DNA from: Lolium rigidum
Taxonomy: Eukaryota; Streptophyta; Magnoliopsida; Poales; Poaceae
Assembly (NCBI RefSeq): GCF_022539505.1
Contig: NC_061508.1
Coordinates: 95,831,276-95,895,275 of the forward strand
Reading direction: 5' to 3'
Length of the DNA stretch: 64,000 nt
Below, piece by piece: positions 33,206 to 44,399 of the stretch. The notes beneath the pieces are model-generated. The model was not told the origin of the DNA, ran no database searches, and saw only the letters and a list, made by a program, of their open reading frames with translations. Position 1 is the stretch's first letter; each line of letters opens with the position of its first letter. The translations under genes were made by a program, and so were the position numbers.

Positions 33206-35340
33206 TTCTGTGACCGGGAGAGTACTTTTATGGCCACATCCATGGCATATTTTGTTCAAATGTGCCCATATTGTTGTAAAAAATTCAAAATGATGTCAGA
33301 CCTTCGCGTGGTGTCATTATATATGTCCTAGTATCCACCAAAAATAATAAACTTGGAATACGATAGTTATTTTGTAAAGTGTTCACATAAATGAGCTATC
33401 TTCTACGAAGAGTCTTGGCTTTTGGGCCAGATGACATGTGTTATGGCCACATCCATGGCATACTTTGGTTAAATGTGCCCATATTGTACAGGAACATGTA
33501 TCTTAGAAGCACGGACAATGTTGACGAAGAAAGATTTCCTTTTCATTGCACAAAAAAACATTTTCCATTTTCCGGGTGCAAAAAATGGGTTTTTTGTGAA
33601 GCACCAACCAAAAATATGTTGCAAACCTTGAGAACTACATTTTTTGAAAATACTAGACATGTTATATGCACAAATAACCAAACTCTTTCCCCTTAAAATG
33701 TTTCCATCCACCTCTTTTAAAAAAACACAAGTTGTAGCCGATTCAGTTGAAAACAAGTCAAATTTCAACTACAGGTGCCTCGTAGTTTGCATATGATTTT
33801 TTGAAAAAAAAATCATTTTTAGGTACACAAATACTTATTTCATTAGAGATACACCAAGAGTTTCTCAATACTCAGCCCCTAGCTACGAACGGTCATGCCA
33901 ACCGTCTTGACTTTCTTTTAAAATCAGCATAGAAAATTCCAAAATATTCAGAAAAATTCAAAATGATGTAAGACCTTCGACTGGTGTCATTATATATGTC
34001 CTAATATCCACCAAAAATAATAAACTTGGAATACGATAGTTATATTGGAAAGGTGCTCATGGAAATGAGCTATCTTGTTAGAAGAGTCTTGACTTTCGAG
34101 CCAAATGATGGGTGTTATGGCCACAACCATGGCTTAGTTTGTTTAAATGTTCCCATATTGTACACAAAAATGCATCTTAGAAGCACAAACAATGTTGTCG
34201 AAGAAAGTTTACCTTTTTATTGCACAAAATAACCATTTTCCTTTTTTCGGATGCGAAAAAAGGTTTTTTTGTGAAGCACCAACCACAAATATGTTGCAAA
34301 ATTTGAGAACTACATTTAAAAAAATATTAGACCATGTTATATGCACAAATTTTAATAAACACAAGTTGTTGCTGATTCAGCTAGAAACACGTCAAATTTG
34401 ACCTAGATGTGCCTCGCAGTTTGCTCATGATTTTTGGGAAAAAACATTTTTAGTTACACAACTACCTATTTAATTAGAGATACACCTACCTACGAACGGT
34501 CATGACCTCAGAATTCATAGAACTTCGTACATCGTAAGTGAATTCTTATAAGGGTTTTTATATTTTTTTTTGACTTAGTTTTAACCAAGAAACATGAGGC
34601 ATGATGAATAAGATGACATGGAAGTCATATTTGGATTCCTCTCATTTTCCTACTCGATTTAGACATATTAGTTGTAAAATTCCAATTTATAGATTTAAAG
34701 ATATGAATTATTCCATATTAAATAGATAAAGATAAAATTAAATTAAATTCATTTTATTAATATTTATTTACGATTATTATTACTTAATTATTTTAGTTTG
34801 TTCAAATATTTATTTAGAATTTAAACAATAAATAAGTATGACATTGTGAGCAAGAGGTTAATATATCAGTAAGTTGTGTCTGCGTACTTGGAAGCTACTT
34901 GGTAAGAACTTAAAAATTAAGCGTGCTCAGGGTGGAGGAATGTGAGAATGAGTGACCGAGCGGGAAGTTTGACCATAGGTATGCACTTTGACTTGAGAAT
35001 AGGGGAGAATAGAGATTAAACTGTCAAATAATTAAAATAATCAAAATTCAAGAAATAATTTGAAACAATGAAAAAAATAAAGTATTCAAAATTCAAAAAA
35101 ACTGTAATTTCTTTTTGATTTTTTTTTTGATTTTCTGCTCAAACCAGCCAAAACGAAAACACCCCAAAACGCTGTGGCGGCAGAAAACATCCCAAAACGC
35201 TTCCGCGGCAGAGAACCTTTAGCCCCGGTTGGTATTACGGACCAGGGCTAAAGCTCGTGTGCGAGCTTACTGGACAACGCCCACGTGGGGCACCCAAAGG
35301 CCCTTACCAATCGGGACAATAGGCATGTTCTCCACTAGTA
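33206..35340. mobile_element. CACTA fragment with ~670-bp internal repeats (3' part)
   Basis: The right end reads GGCATGTTCTCCACTAGTA, the complement of a CACTA terminus with its last base changed. Subterminal hairpin sequence TTTAGCCCCGGTTGGTATTAC lies near 35218. The body holds repeats of about 670 bases starting with TTCAAAATGATGT(C/A)AGACC at about 33286 and 33958, each carrying short frames beginning MSYL(L/V)RRVL that I consider chance products. The 5' end of the element is missing. The interval 33958-35386 is duplicated at about 37321-38753. Confidence 0.7.
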
Positions 35341-35812
35341 TGGACACACAAAGTCACACAGAGCTTTTGATTAAACCTACTCCACACCTCATGGGCAAAT
35401 ATGCACTAGTAGAGAACAAGCCTTACATTCGGGATATTTGTCCTGCACGTGGCACTGGGCGGGACACAAGATCGAGCCACATCGCCCTGAAAGCGCCAAA
35501 GTGTACGACACTCTTTGGTCCCGGCTCGTTAGGGACCAATAGTCCCGGTTGGTAATACAGGTCGGGATTAAAGAGTTATGCGGACCGTTGCGGCATGGTG
35601 ACACCCTTTCCTCCCGGTCCAAGTTATAGGCCGGGACCAATAAGTGTTCAAACGCTGGTCCTCGAGCTCCCGTGCTGGTCTTTGATCACAAGGGAATGAA
35701 GAACACTTAATTGGTTTTGGAAGTTGATCAACCAATTTGAATGGATTTCAGAAGTTGAAACTTGGACGGCGCCTAATTAACACGGCCATCCCCTCATCTC
35801 CTCTGCTAGCTC

Positions 35813-35820
35813 TATATAAA
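35813..35820 (+). promoter_or_regulatory. TATA box of captured exonuclease copy
   Basis: TATATAAA lies about 105 bases before the ATG at 35918 and is followed by a CT-rich leader (CTCTCCCTCTCTCTC). The same arrangement stands before the copy at 42445, so promoter and gene were captured together. Confidence 0.7.
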
Positions 35821-35917
35821 GAGAGATGAAGTGCCAATTTCAAATGCACCATATCCTCTCCCTCTCTCTCTAATATCTTCGTCTCTCAAATCCACTCGCG
35901 AATCGCTGCCGCGCGCC

Positions 35918-36555
35918 ATGGAGCTGCCCGAGGACCGAACTGAATGTCGGGTGTATCACTAAAAGGACAACGACGTTGACATGAACTTCTAGGTCGTGTT
36001 CACTCTCCGCGCGTCAACCGTGGAGAGATGGATCCGCGACGTCAAGAGGCGCTACCTCGATGCTGCACCGATGAAGATCGTCGGCCTCGACTATGAGTTC
36101 ACCGACGCCGCTGCGGGGATGCAGCGTGCCACCGTCGTGCAACTGTCTGTGGCCACCGACACGTTGGCGTTCCACATTTGCCACGCTGATCGGGTGTTGG
36201 AGGCCCTCCGTGACTTTTTGATGGATACATCCATCAAATTATGTGGCGCGGCTATCCACAACGATCAGCTATGTTGCGGCCTTACGGAATTCATATTCCG
36301 TCTGTCGTCGACCTTCATAAGGTCCTTCAACCTAACCCACATAGCCATAATCTTCTGAGTCTCTATGATCTAGCCAATTTTACTATTGGCACAAATCTTC
36401 TAAAGAAGAAGAAGGTCGAGAAGCTGAAGAAGGGAGAAGAGGACCACAGATTTGGTTGGGGCAACTTTCCATTGAGCTATTTTGGCATCATGTATGCCGC
36501 TCGCGATTCTCGCCTAGGATATGAGATTGCTAGGGTGTGTCTCGGTGTTATCTGA
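35918..36555 (+). pseudogene. WRN-type 3'-5' exonuclease N-terminal copy, broken
   Basis: ATG at 35918 opens the same protein as the copy at 42445: residues MKIVGLDYEFTD carry the first DEDD motif (D and E kept). It is inactivated by TAA within the HYKDD segment, TAG a few codons later, and a frameshift near 36268 before the second motif. The third motif region (MYAARDSRLGYEIA) survives in another frame. Such proteins are related to the exonuclease domain of Werner helicase, which trims DNA 3' ends. Here it is a captured, decayed passenger in a CACTA element. Confidence 0.8.
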
Positions 36556-38688
36556 TCGTAGTCCCAATGTGACAATCTAGAACGTCTGACCAATAATTGT
36601 AATATGTGAGACGTTTGATTGAAATAAAAAATTATTGTGATCTTTGGATTTATTTTGCCCCCTTGTTTTCCCTATATAATATTGTTTTTAATTGTTATGT
36701 TTGAGTTTACTAGCATGCATAAGTTATGTTTTCTGTGTTATATTTAAAAATTCATAAGTTTTTAAAAACTGTTCAAATTGAAATTGAAATTGAAGCATAT
36801 TTCCCACGTTCCACGTTGGAATAATTATTTTATAAATAGAAAATAGAATTGGAATATTTATTCAAATTAAAACACTTTTCATGTTTAAAGTTTTCTCAAA
36901 TTCGTAAGTATTTTAAAAATGTTCAAAGTCAAATTGAATTGGAAATGGAACAGAAATTTCCAACGTTGGCGCCCTTTCGGGATCTTGAGTCGTGGCATGT
37001 ACCACAGGCCGCAACTAAACTCTTGCGCGCGCGTGCTTTCCCGAAACCTCCCCACCCCCTTTTGTCCCGGACCGTGGCGCCAGCTCGCGACTAAAGACCC
37101 CCATTTAGTTGAAAATAGGTCAAATTTAAACTACAGGTGCCTCATAGTTTGAATATGATTTTTGAAAAAATATATTATTTTTAGGTACACAAATACTTAT
37201 TTCATTAGAGATACACCAAGAGTTTCTAAATATCCAGTCCCTAGCTACGAACTGTCATGCCAACCGTCTTGACTTTCTTTTGAAATCAGCATAGAAAATT
37301 CCAAAATATTCAGAAAAATTCAAAATAATGTAATACCTTCGCGTGGTGTCATTATATATGTCCTAGTATCCACCAAAAATAATAAACTTGGAATACAATA
37401 GTTATATTGGAAAGGTGTTCATAGAAATGAGCTATCTTGTACGAAGAGTCTTGACTTTAGAGCCAAATGACGGGTGTTATGGCCACATCCATGGCTTAGT
37501 TTGTTTAAATGTGCCCATATTGTACACAAACATGCATCTTATAAGCATAAACAATGTTGTCGAAGAAAGTTTACCTTTTAATTGCACAAAATAACCATTT
37601 TCCATTTTTCGGGTGCGGAAAAAGTTTTTTTTGTGAAGCAACAACCACAAATATGTTGCAAAACTTGAGAACTACATTTAAAAAAAAAACATACTAGACC
37701 ATGTTATATGCTCAAATAACCAAATTCTTGCTACTGAAAAGGTTTCCATCCACCTCTTTTAGTAAACACAAGTTGTTGCTGATTCAGCTAGAAACACGTC
37801 AAATTTGAACTACATGTGCCTCGTAGTTTGCTCATGATTTTTAGCAAAACTTATTTGTAATTACACAGCTACCTATTTCATCAGAGATACACCTAGAGTT
37901 TCTCAATATTCAACCCCAACCTATGAACGGTCATGACCTCAAAAGTCATAGAACTTCGTACATAGTAAGTGAATTCTAAGAAGGGTTTTTAGATTTTTTG
38001 ACTTAGTTATAAACAAGAAACATGAGGCATGATGAATAAGATGACATGGAAGTCATATTTGGATTTCTCTCATTTTCCTACTCGATTTAGACATATTAGT
38101 TGTAAAATTCCAATTTATAGATTTAAAGATATGAATTATTCCATATTAATTAGATAAAGATAAAATTAAATTAAATTCATTTTATTAATATTTATTTAAG
38201 ATTATTATTACTTAATTATTTTAGTTTGTTCAAATATTTATTTTGAATTTAAACAATAAATAAGTATGACATCGTGAGCAAGAGGTTAATATGCTTGATA
38301 TGATAGTAATATCAGTAAGCTGTGTCTGCGTACTTGGAAGCTACTTGGTAAGAACATAAAAATTAAGCATGCTCAGGGTGGAGTAATGTGAGAATGAGTG
38401 ACCGAGCGGGAAGTTTGGCCACAGGTATACACTTTGACTTGAGAATATGGGTGAATAGAGATTAAAATGTCAAATAATTAAAATACTCGAAATTAAATAA
38501 ATAATTTGAAAAGGTGAAAAAATTAAACTATTCAAAATTCAGAAAAAGTTGTATTTCTTTATGAAAAAAATGATTTTATGCTAAAAACAGAGAACCTTTA
38601 GCCCCGGACCGGGGCTAAATGTCGCCTGCCAACTTGCTGGACAGCGCCCACGTAGGGCACCCAAAGGCCCTTACAAACCAAGATAATA
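36556..38688. other. CACTA interior after the exonuclease copy
   Basis: AT-rich sequence up to about 36950 matches the 3' flank of the exonuclease copy at 42445. Near 36960-37100 is a subterminal-type block (GGCGCCAGCTCGCGACTAAAGACCCCC). After about 37108 the sequence switches abruptly to the repeat type of 33286-34540 and then matches 33958-35340 to the right terminus. The switch marks a recombination point between two CACTA variants. No gene is visible. Confidence 0.65.
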
Positions 38689-38753
38689 GGCATGTTCTCC
38701 ACTAGTGTGGACACGCAAAGTCACAGAGTGCTTTTGATTAAACCTACTCCACT

Positions 38754-41700
38754 GTAGCATCCTACCTTTTGATAATGATTGAACACCTGTGTAACCTGCT
38801 ATTCCTGGGATCACTGATAGCATACACATGACAAAATGAAATATTCATTGCAATAGCATCAAGTCTACAACGATGATCCATTGGGTAATCAAATAAAATA
38901 GTCTTACAAACTGCATAGTCACATTGACTAGCTTAAATGAACAAAGTACCAAAGCAAACAAAGCGGAAATAAAGTAGCAATGAGCCTCCATTATCTTCAT
39001 GTGCCACAGGCAGACATGTTTGATTGTAAGCTCAAGATCCTAATCAATTACTCCTCGTCCCGAATGACCTGCACATTTGAATATGCAGCCCCACAAGTGG
39101 AGGTCAGTACAATTTAATGTACTGGCAAGTGACACTATGGTGGATATAAATGTAAAGTCTATTAGTAAATGAATATTTGGCTAGTGGAGTCTAGGATATT
39201 TGCATAAAGCCAGTTTTGTCATATCATTTGTAAATCATTTTAAATCATTATAGAAAGCCATCATGGGTTGACAGCCATGAAATTTAATAATGTCGTCAGA
39301 GGTTGGCAGCTCTGAAGTTTAACAAAGGGGGCATAGAGGGGTTGACAGCCATGTGCACCTAAAAGAGATTGCTAACAAATTTTAATTCATTCAGAAAAGG
39401 TGAGGAGTTTCTTCAGCTCAATCCCTGCCTAGAAGCTAAACTTGTCCATAACTGGGGACACGGCTAAGATCTTAGATTTAACTCTCGAGAGGGTGTGCAC
39501 TTTCACCTTAAGACTCAATTACCCAAACATCCTATACACACTGGGTGCATTTGGGGAAGAAGAAATTGAGACAAGACCTCACCCATACCAGCCAGACTTG
39601 ATCCTCCTACAATTCTGCTACCACCCATCGATCGACACCAAGATGACCCCCCACAACCTACTCATTCTTGGCGAGCTCATATTACCTCAAGGCTGCACCG
39701 GAAGCTAACTAAAACAGAGAAGTCCTACAAATTTATTTGTTCCTAGGTGGCGATCCACATTCATTCAACCACCGGGCAAGGTGCAATCCACCCTGGTGAT
39801 TCATTAAGGTTGTTAATTTTCCAAGTTTAAGAATCAATACAACCAAAATGAATAGCAGCAGTTATTGGAGGTGAACAAGTACAGCTAAGTCTATACCTAA
39901 TAGGTTTTCAGGATGGCTACACACTACTGGGTATTCTAGCCTAGCATATACTTGAGAAAACGAAAATCACCTATCATGCATACTAGTTTGAAATCACTAA
40001 GAGAATATAGAAAAATAAGGGGAGTATGGTGTATCACTTGCCTTGAACAGAGCAACCGAGAACAAGCACAACAATCACGATAGTTGAAATGCTCCTCTTC
40101 AAATTCTAAACAAAATAAATAACACCAAAATAAACATACATTCAATAAAAGCATTACAAAAATATGTATGCATGCATGAATGCAACCACATTAAATCACA
40201 ACAAGTTAATATGATTGGATATGATGAAATTTTATCATATTATGTTTATTTAGTTGATGTGTGGCTCTGGTCAAAATTTAAATGAATTTATTATTAAGTT
40301 ATTAATTTTTCTGATAATTAACTAGTACTTTAAACCCATTTAAAATCAAAAGCAATTTTAATGTTTCTGTAAAAATCATGTTTTGATGTCTATGGATGAG
40401 AGGACAACAATAGCAAGCCAACAAAATTGGATTCATTTAAAAAATGAATTATAGAATTTGAATTATGGCCAGAATACTGAATTTGACAAAATTCAACTTA
40501 GAAATTTTGTGCACGATTCAAGTTTGAAATGTTTTGATTCTAAAATGTTCTACAAGTTATAAGGAATCCAGAGACTACAAAAACTTTAAATTTGGACTTG
40601 TAGAAAAATAATAAAAAATCTTTTAGTGTTAAAAATCTAGTTTACCAATTTTAAATTTACTCCAAAAATTATAACAAAACCTACAAAATATTTCCTTATA
40701 TTTGTGTAGAGAATTTCATTAACAATCCATTGATACCAAATTCATAATTTTTGGAGTTGTATTTATTTTTCTATGAATTTTCAAAGTTGGTAGATCAATC
40801 TGTGGTTTAAATTGAATTTAAAAATCAAATTTGACTCAATTTGACTCGGATGCTGACTGGGATGCCACATCACCGCATCTGATTGGCTGGGGGTGTGCCC
40901 GCGTGGACTGGTTGATTGAGGGTGGTCAAGGGCCGGACCTGGCCATCATATCAAGATCCAACGGCCAGGTAATATTGACCAAGGTCAAAATGGCCAGAGC
41001 TCGCCGGAGCTCACCGGAGACGGGCGGCGCCGGGCTCACAAAGGGAAAACATGGGCTTTGGGAAGCGGGGAGGCTCATCGGAGGTTCGTGGCGTCGAGGC
41101 GAAGTCAATGGCGAAGCATGGCGCGACGGAGCTTCCTGGCGTGGACAGAATCGCTCGCCGGAGTCGCGCCCGCGGACGGTGGAAGCGGCTGCTCGCCGCG
41201 GTGGCTCTGTAGAGGAAGCGTGGGCATGAGACTGCGCCAGGGGGTGCGCGACAGAGAGGGAAAGCGAGGGGAAGAATCGAGAGTGGCTGGGGCTCACCGG
41301 AGCGGCCGCAATCGGCAGGGAACGGCGTCGGGGCAGCGGGGTTCGGCGAGGAAATTACACGGCCTGGCGGCGCGATAGTGAGAGGTCAGAGAGGGTAAAG
41401 GTAGCCAGGAGTGCGGGCTTTAGAGGGGTGGCGGCTGCGAGCGGAGGCGGAGGCGGGTTAGTGGGCACGGACGCCGAGAGGCGCTCGGCAGTTTCGGGCG
41501 CCGTTGGTGTGGGGAGGAGATGACAGGTTGGGTCCTGCGTCGTCGGGAGAGAGAGGGTGGGCGATAGGTGGGCCGGCAGGAGAGAGGGAGCGCGCGCGTG
41601 GCCGCGCACGGGCCGGTGGGGCTGAGAGAGAGAGTGAGGGCTGGCCCAAGTAGGTGGTCTCTTTTTTTGTTCCTGTTTTTTTCTTTTCTGTTTTTCTTCC

Positions 41701-41975
41701 CTTTTCCTTTCTTTTTCCATTCTTTTATTTTCTAGTTTAATACAATTAATAAATGGCCTTCCAAATACATAGTTTAAAAACAGAGAACAAAATAAGTAAC
41801 TAAACCCACTATTTTAATAATTGGTTTGAATTTTGTTGATAATTCATTTTGGCAACTTTAAATTAGAAAATAATATGAATAAAAATGCTTTGCATAAAAA
41901 CAAAAGAAAAGACTTATGTTTTTGGAACCTTTTAAATGTATTACCATTTGAATCATATTCATTTGATGGAACCTT
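38754..41975 (-). mobile_element. Solo-LTR-like block, probably minus orientation
   Basis: Read on the minus strand, the block ends GGTAGGATGCTACA at 38754, as an LTR does, with a transcribed-end-like AT-rich stretch before it. A GC-rich, promoter-like region lies at about 40830-41660 within AT-rich sequence, the layout seen in the LARD LTRs. No clear LTR start exists at 41975; sequence matching the CACTA family resumes there, so the U3 end is probably deleted. Frames in the GC island (for example 40831-41229 plus, 41355-41720 minus) are Arg/Ser-rich, overlap on both strands and have no domain. I do not count them as genes. Confidence 0.5.
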
Positions 41976-42337
41976 TTAAACGGGGCGGGACAAAAGATCC
42001 GGCCACATCGCCCCGAAAGCGCCGAAGTGTACGACACTCTTTGATCCCGGCTCGTTAGGGACTAATAGTCCCGGCAGATAATACAGTCCGGGATTAAAGA
42101 GTTATGCGGACCGTTGCGGCCTCGTGACACCCTTTCGTCCCGGTCCAAGTTACAGACCGGGACCAATATGTGTTCAAACGCTGGTCCTCGAGCTCCCGCG
42201 CTGGTCTTTGATCACACGGGAATGAAGAACACTTAATTGGTTTTGCAAGTTGATCAACCAATTTGAATGGATTTCAGAAGTTGAAACTTGGACGGCGCCT
42301 AATTAACACGGCCAGCCCCTCATCTCCTCTGCTAGCT

Positions 42338-42347
42338 CTATATAAAG
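42338..42347 (+). promoter_or_regulatory. TATA box of open exonuclease copy
   Basis: CTATATAAAG about 100 bases before the ATG at 42445, followed by the CT-rich leader, matches the arrangement at 35813. It makes transcription of this copy plausible. Confidence 0.7.
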
Positions 42348-42444
42348 AGAGCTTAAGTGCCATTTTTCAAATGTACCATATCCTCTCCCTCTCTCTCTAA
42401 TATCTTCGTCTCTCAAATCCACTCGCGAATCACTGACGCGCGCC

Positions 42445-43065
42445 ATGGAGCTGCCCGAGGACCGAACTCAATGCCGGGTGTATCACTACAAGGACGATGA
42501 CGTTGACATGAACTTCCAGGTCGTGGTCACTCTCCGCGGGTCAACCGTGGCGATATGGATCCACGACGTCAAGACGCGCTACCTCGATGCTGCACCGATG
42601 AAGATCGTTGGCCTCGACTGCGAATTCACCGACGCCGCAGTGGGGATGCAGCGTGTCGCCGTCCTGCAACTGTCTGTGGCCACCGACACGTTGGTGTTCC
42701 ACATTTGCCACGCTGATCGGGTGTCGGAGGCCCTCCGTGACTTCTTGATGGACACAACCATCAAATTCTACGGTGCGGCTATCCACAACGATCAGCATAT
42801 GTTGCGACCTTACGGAATTCATATTCCGTCCGTCGTCGACCTCCAGAAGGTCCTTCAACCTAACCCACATAGCCATAATCTTCTGAGTCTTTATGATCTA
42901 GCCAATTTTACTATTGGCACAAATCTTCCAAAGAAGGAAAAGGGCGAGAAGCTGAAGAAGGGAGAAGAGGACCTCAGATTTGGTTGGGGCAACTTTCCAT
43001 TGAGCTATTTTCGCATCATGTATGCCTATCGCGATGCTTGCCTAGGATATGAGATTGCTAGCTAG
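42445..43065 (+). CDS. WRN-type 3'-5' exonuclease-like protein, truncated, CACTA-borne
   Basis: The frame encodes 206 residues of the DEDDy exonuclease family related to Werner syndrome exonuclease. Motif I is GLDCEFTD (D58, E60), motif II lies in GAAIHNDQHML (D116), and motif III in MYAYRDACLGY (Y193, D197), so all catalytic positions of the fold appear kept. Plant relatives continue for some tens of residues with a final helix (seen in the scrap at 32408), which is absent here: the frame ends EIAS-stop just after motif III. The reaction in the family is removal of nucleotides from DNA 3' ends. Lysine-rich KKEKGEKLKKGEE (163-175) forms an unusual insert before motif III. The start is chosen by TATA and leader context and by the parallel copy. 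It is a captured gene copy in a transposon; whether protein is made is unknown. Confidence 0.65.
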   Translation: MELPEDRTQCRVYHYKDDDVDMNFQVVVTLRGSTVAIWIHDVKTRYLDAAPMKIVGLDCEFTDAAVGMQRVAVLQLSVATDTLVFHICHADRVSEALRDFLMDTTIKFYGAAIHNDQHMLRPYGIHIPSVVDLQKVLQPNPHSHNLLSLYDLANFTIGTNLPKKEKGEKLKKGEEDLRFGWGNFPLSYFRIMYAYRDACLGYEIAS

Positions 43066-43668
43066 GGTGTGTCGCGGTGCTATGTGATCGTAGTCCCAAT
43101 GTGACGATCTAGATCGTCTAAACAATAATTATCATATGTGAGACGTTTAATTGAAATAAAAAATTATTGTGATCTTTGGATTCATTTTGCCCCCATGTTT
43201 TCCTATATAATATAGTTTTTAATTGTTATGTTTGAGTTTACTAACATGCATAGGTTATGTATCCAGTGTTATATTTAAAAATTCATAAGTTTTTTAAAAA
43301 TGTTCAAATTGAAATTGAAGCATATTTCCCATGTTCCACGTTGGAATAATTATTTTATAAAATAGAAAATATAATTGGAATATTTATTCAAATTGAAACA
43401 CTTTTCATGTTTAAAGTTTTCTCAAATTCGTAAGTATTAGAAAAATGTTCAAAGTCAAATTGAAATTCGAAATGGAACAGAAATTTCCAACGTTGGAGCC
43501 CTTTCGGGATCTTTAGTCGAGGCGCGTACCACAGGCCGCGACTAAAGGCTTGCGCGCGTGCGCTTTCCCCGAAACCTCCCCACCCCCTATGACCCGGACC
43601 GTGGCACCAGCCGCAAATAAAGACCCCCCTTTAGTCCCGGCTCGTTGTACCATCTGTGACAAAAGGGT

Positions 43669-43915
43669 GGGTGGCTATATCAATCGCGGGCGGGGGCATA
43701 GGCCACGACACTCAGGAGGCCAAAACGAGATCGACGCCGTCAGGCTGCCCGACCTCCTCGCCGTCGCCGTTCGCACTCGCCGCCGGTCCGCGTCGCCGTC
43801 CTCCACGCGCGCCGACCGTGCTCCTCCTCGACCTCTCATGCCGCCGCCACTGCCACGCGCACCCACGCGCCACCGCCGCCCCGCACTGTCGACCTCCTCT
43901 CCGGAGTTGGAAATA
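43669..43915. other. GC-rich segment, no recognised gene
   Basis: CCG and CGC-rich sequence with overlapping Arg/Pro/Ala-rich frames on both strands (for example 43550-43945 plus, 43675-43866 minus). No motif is recognisable. It adjoins subterminal-type CACTA repeats and resembles the GC-rich leader blocks seen in these elements. Confidence 0.4.
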
Positions 43916-44345
43916 ATTAGGTATTTTTTTAGCTTAGTATTTTAGGTATTATTTGTTAGTATTTTAGGAATTAATTAGGTATTTTAGCTTACAAAGATTA
44001 GCTTAAAGTGATTTTTTTTTATAAATTTTATCTTAGAAATTTTAACTTAGAAATTTTAGCTTAGAAAATTTTAACTTAGTATTTTATCTTAGTATTTTTA
44101 TTACTAGCTTAGAAATTTTAGATTAATTGTAAATTTAGCTTAGGTTTTTTTAGTTAGAAATTTTAGCTTAGATATTTTAACTTAGAAATTTTAGCTTAGA
44201 AAATTTTATCTTACTATTTTTATTACTAGCTTAGAAATATTAGATTAATAGTAATTTTAGTTTAGAAATTTTAGAGTAATTTTAGCTTAGAAATTTTAGA
44301 TTAATTTTAGCTTAGAGATTTTAGTGCAAATATTTTAGGTATTTC
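43916..44345. repeat. AT-rich minisatellite (TTAGCTTAGAAATTT)n
   Basis: Irregular tandem copies of TAGCTTAGAAATTTTAG and variants (TTAACTTAGAAA, TTTTAGCTTAG) fill about 430 bases. Units of 12 to 20 bases are interspersed. No coding capacity. It separates the CACTA-derived block from the Copia relic. Confidence 0.8.
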
Positions 44346-44399
44346 TGCATTTTTAGTTGCATAGAATTTTGTTATGTTTAAAAATATTTTGTTGCAAAT

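Larger units (their letters stand above)
35404..38707. mobile_element. CACTA element carrying an exonuclease pseudogene
   Basis: The left end starts CACTAGTAGAGAACAAGCC at 35404 and the right end is GGCATGTTCTCCACTAGTG at 38689-38707, giving matching inverted termini of about 17 bases and a length of 3.3 kb. Subterminal copies of CCCGG(T/C)(T)TGGTAATAC and its complement occur near 35540 and 38590. Flanking triplets (ATG and TGG) do not match, so the termini may have been joined by rearrangement rather than by one insertion. No transposase is encoded. It carries a captured WRN-type exonuclease N-terminal region with its TATA box. Confidence 0.75.
41976..43668. mobile_element. CACTA fragment carrying an open exonuclease copy
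   Basis: From GGGCGGGACAAAAGATCCGGCC the sequence matches 35455-37105 of the neighbouring CACTA element, but lacks its first 50 bases. Subterminal-type motifs TAGTCCCGGCAGATAATACAG (near 42068) and TTTAGTCCCGGCTCGTTGTACC (near 43630) are present. The right end beyond 43668 is not identified. It is a truncated relative of the element at 35404. Confidence 0.7.

Noticed and set aside
34026..34401. Repeated frames starting MSYLVRRVL near 33391, 34026 and 37388 as a gene family
   Set aside because: They are the same tandem repeat unit translated; frames differ in length and carry no domain.
39442..39708. 88-codon frame as a small gene
   Set aside because: No motif, no promoter or leader context, and it lies inside the solo-LTR-like block.
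40831..41720. Long overlapping frames on both strands in the GC-rich island
   Set aside because: Arg/Ser/Pro-rich products without motifs, open on both strands, inside an LTR-like block; treated as composition effect.
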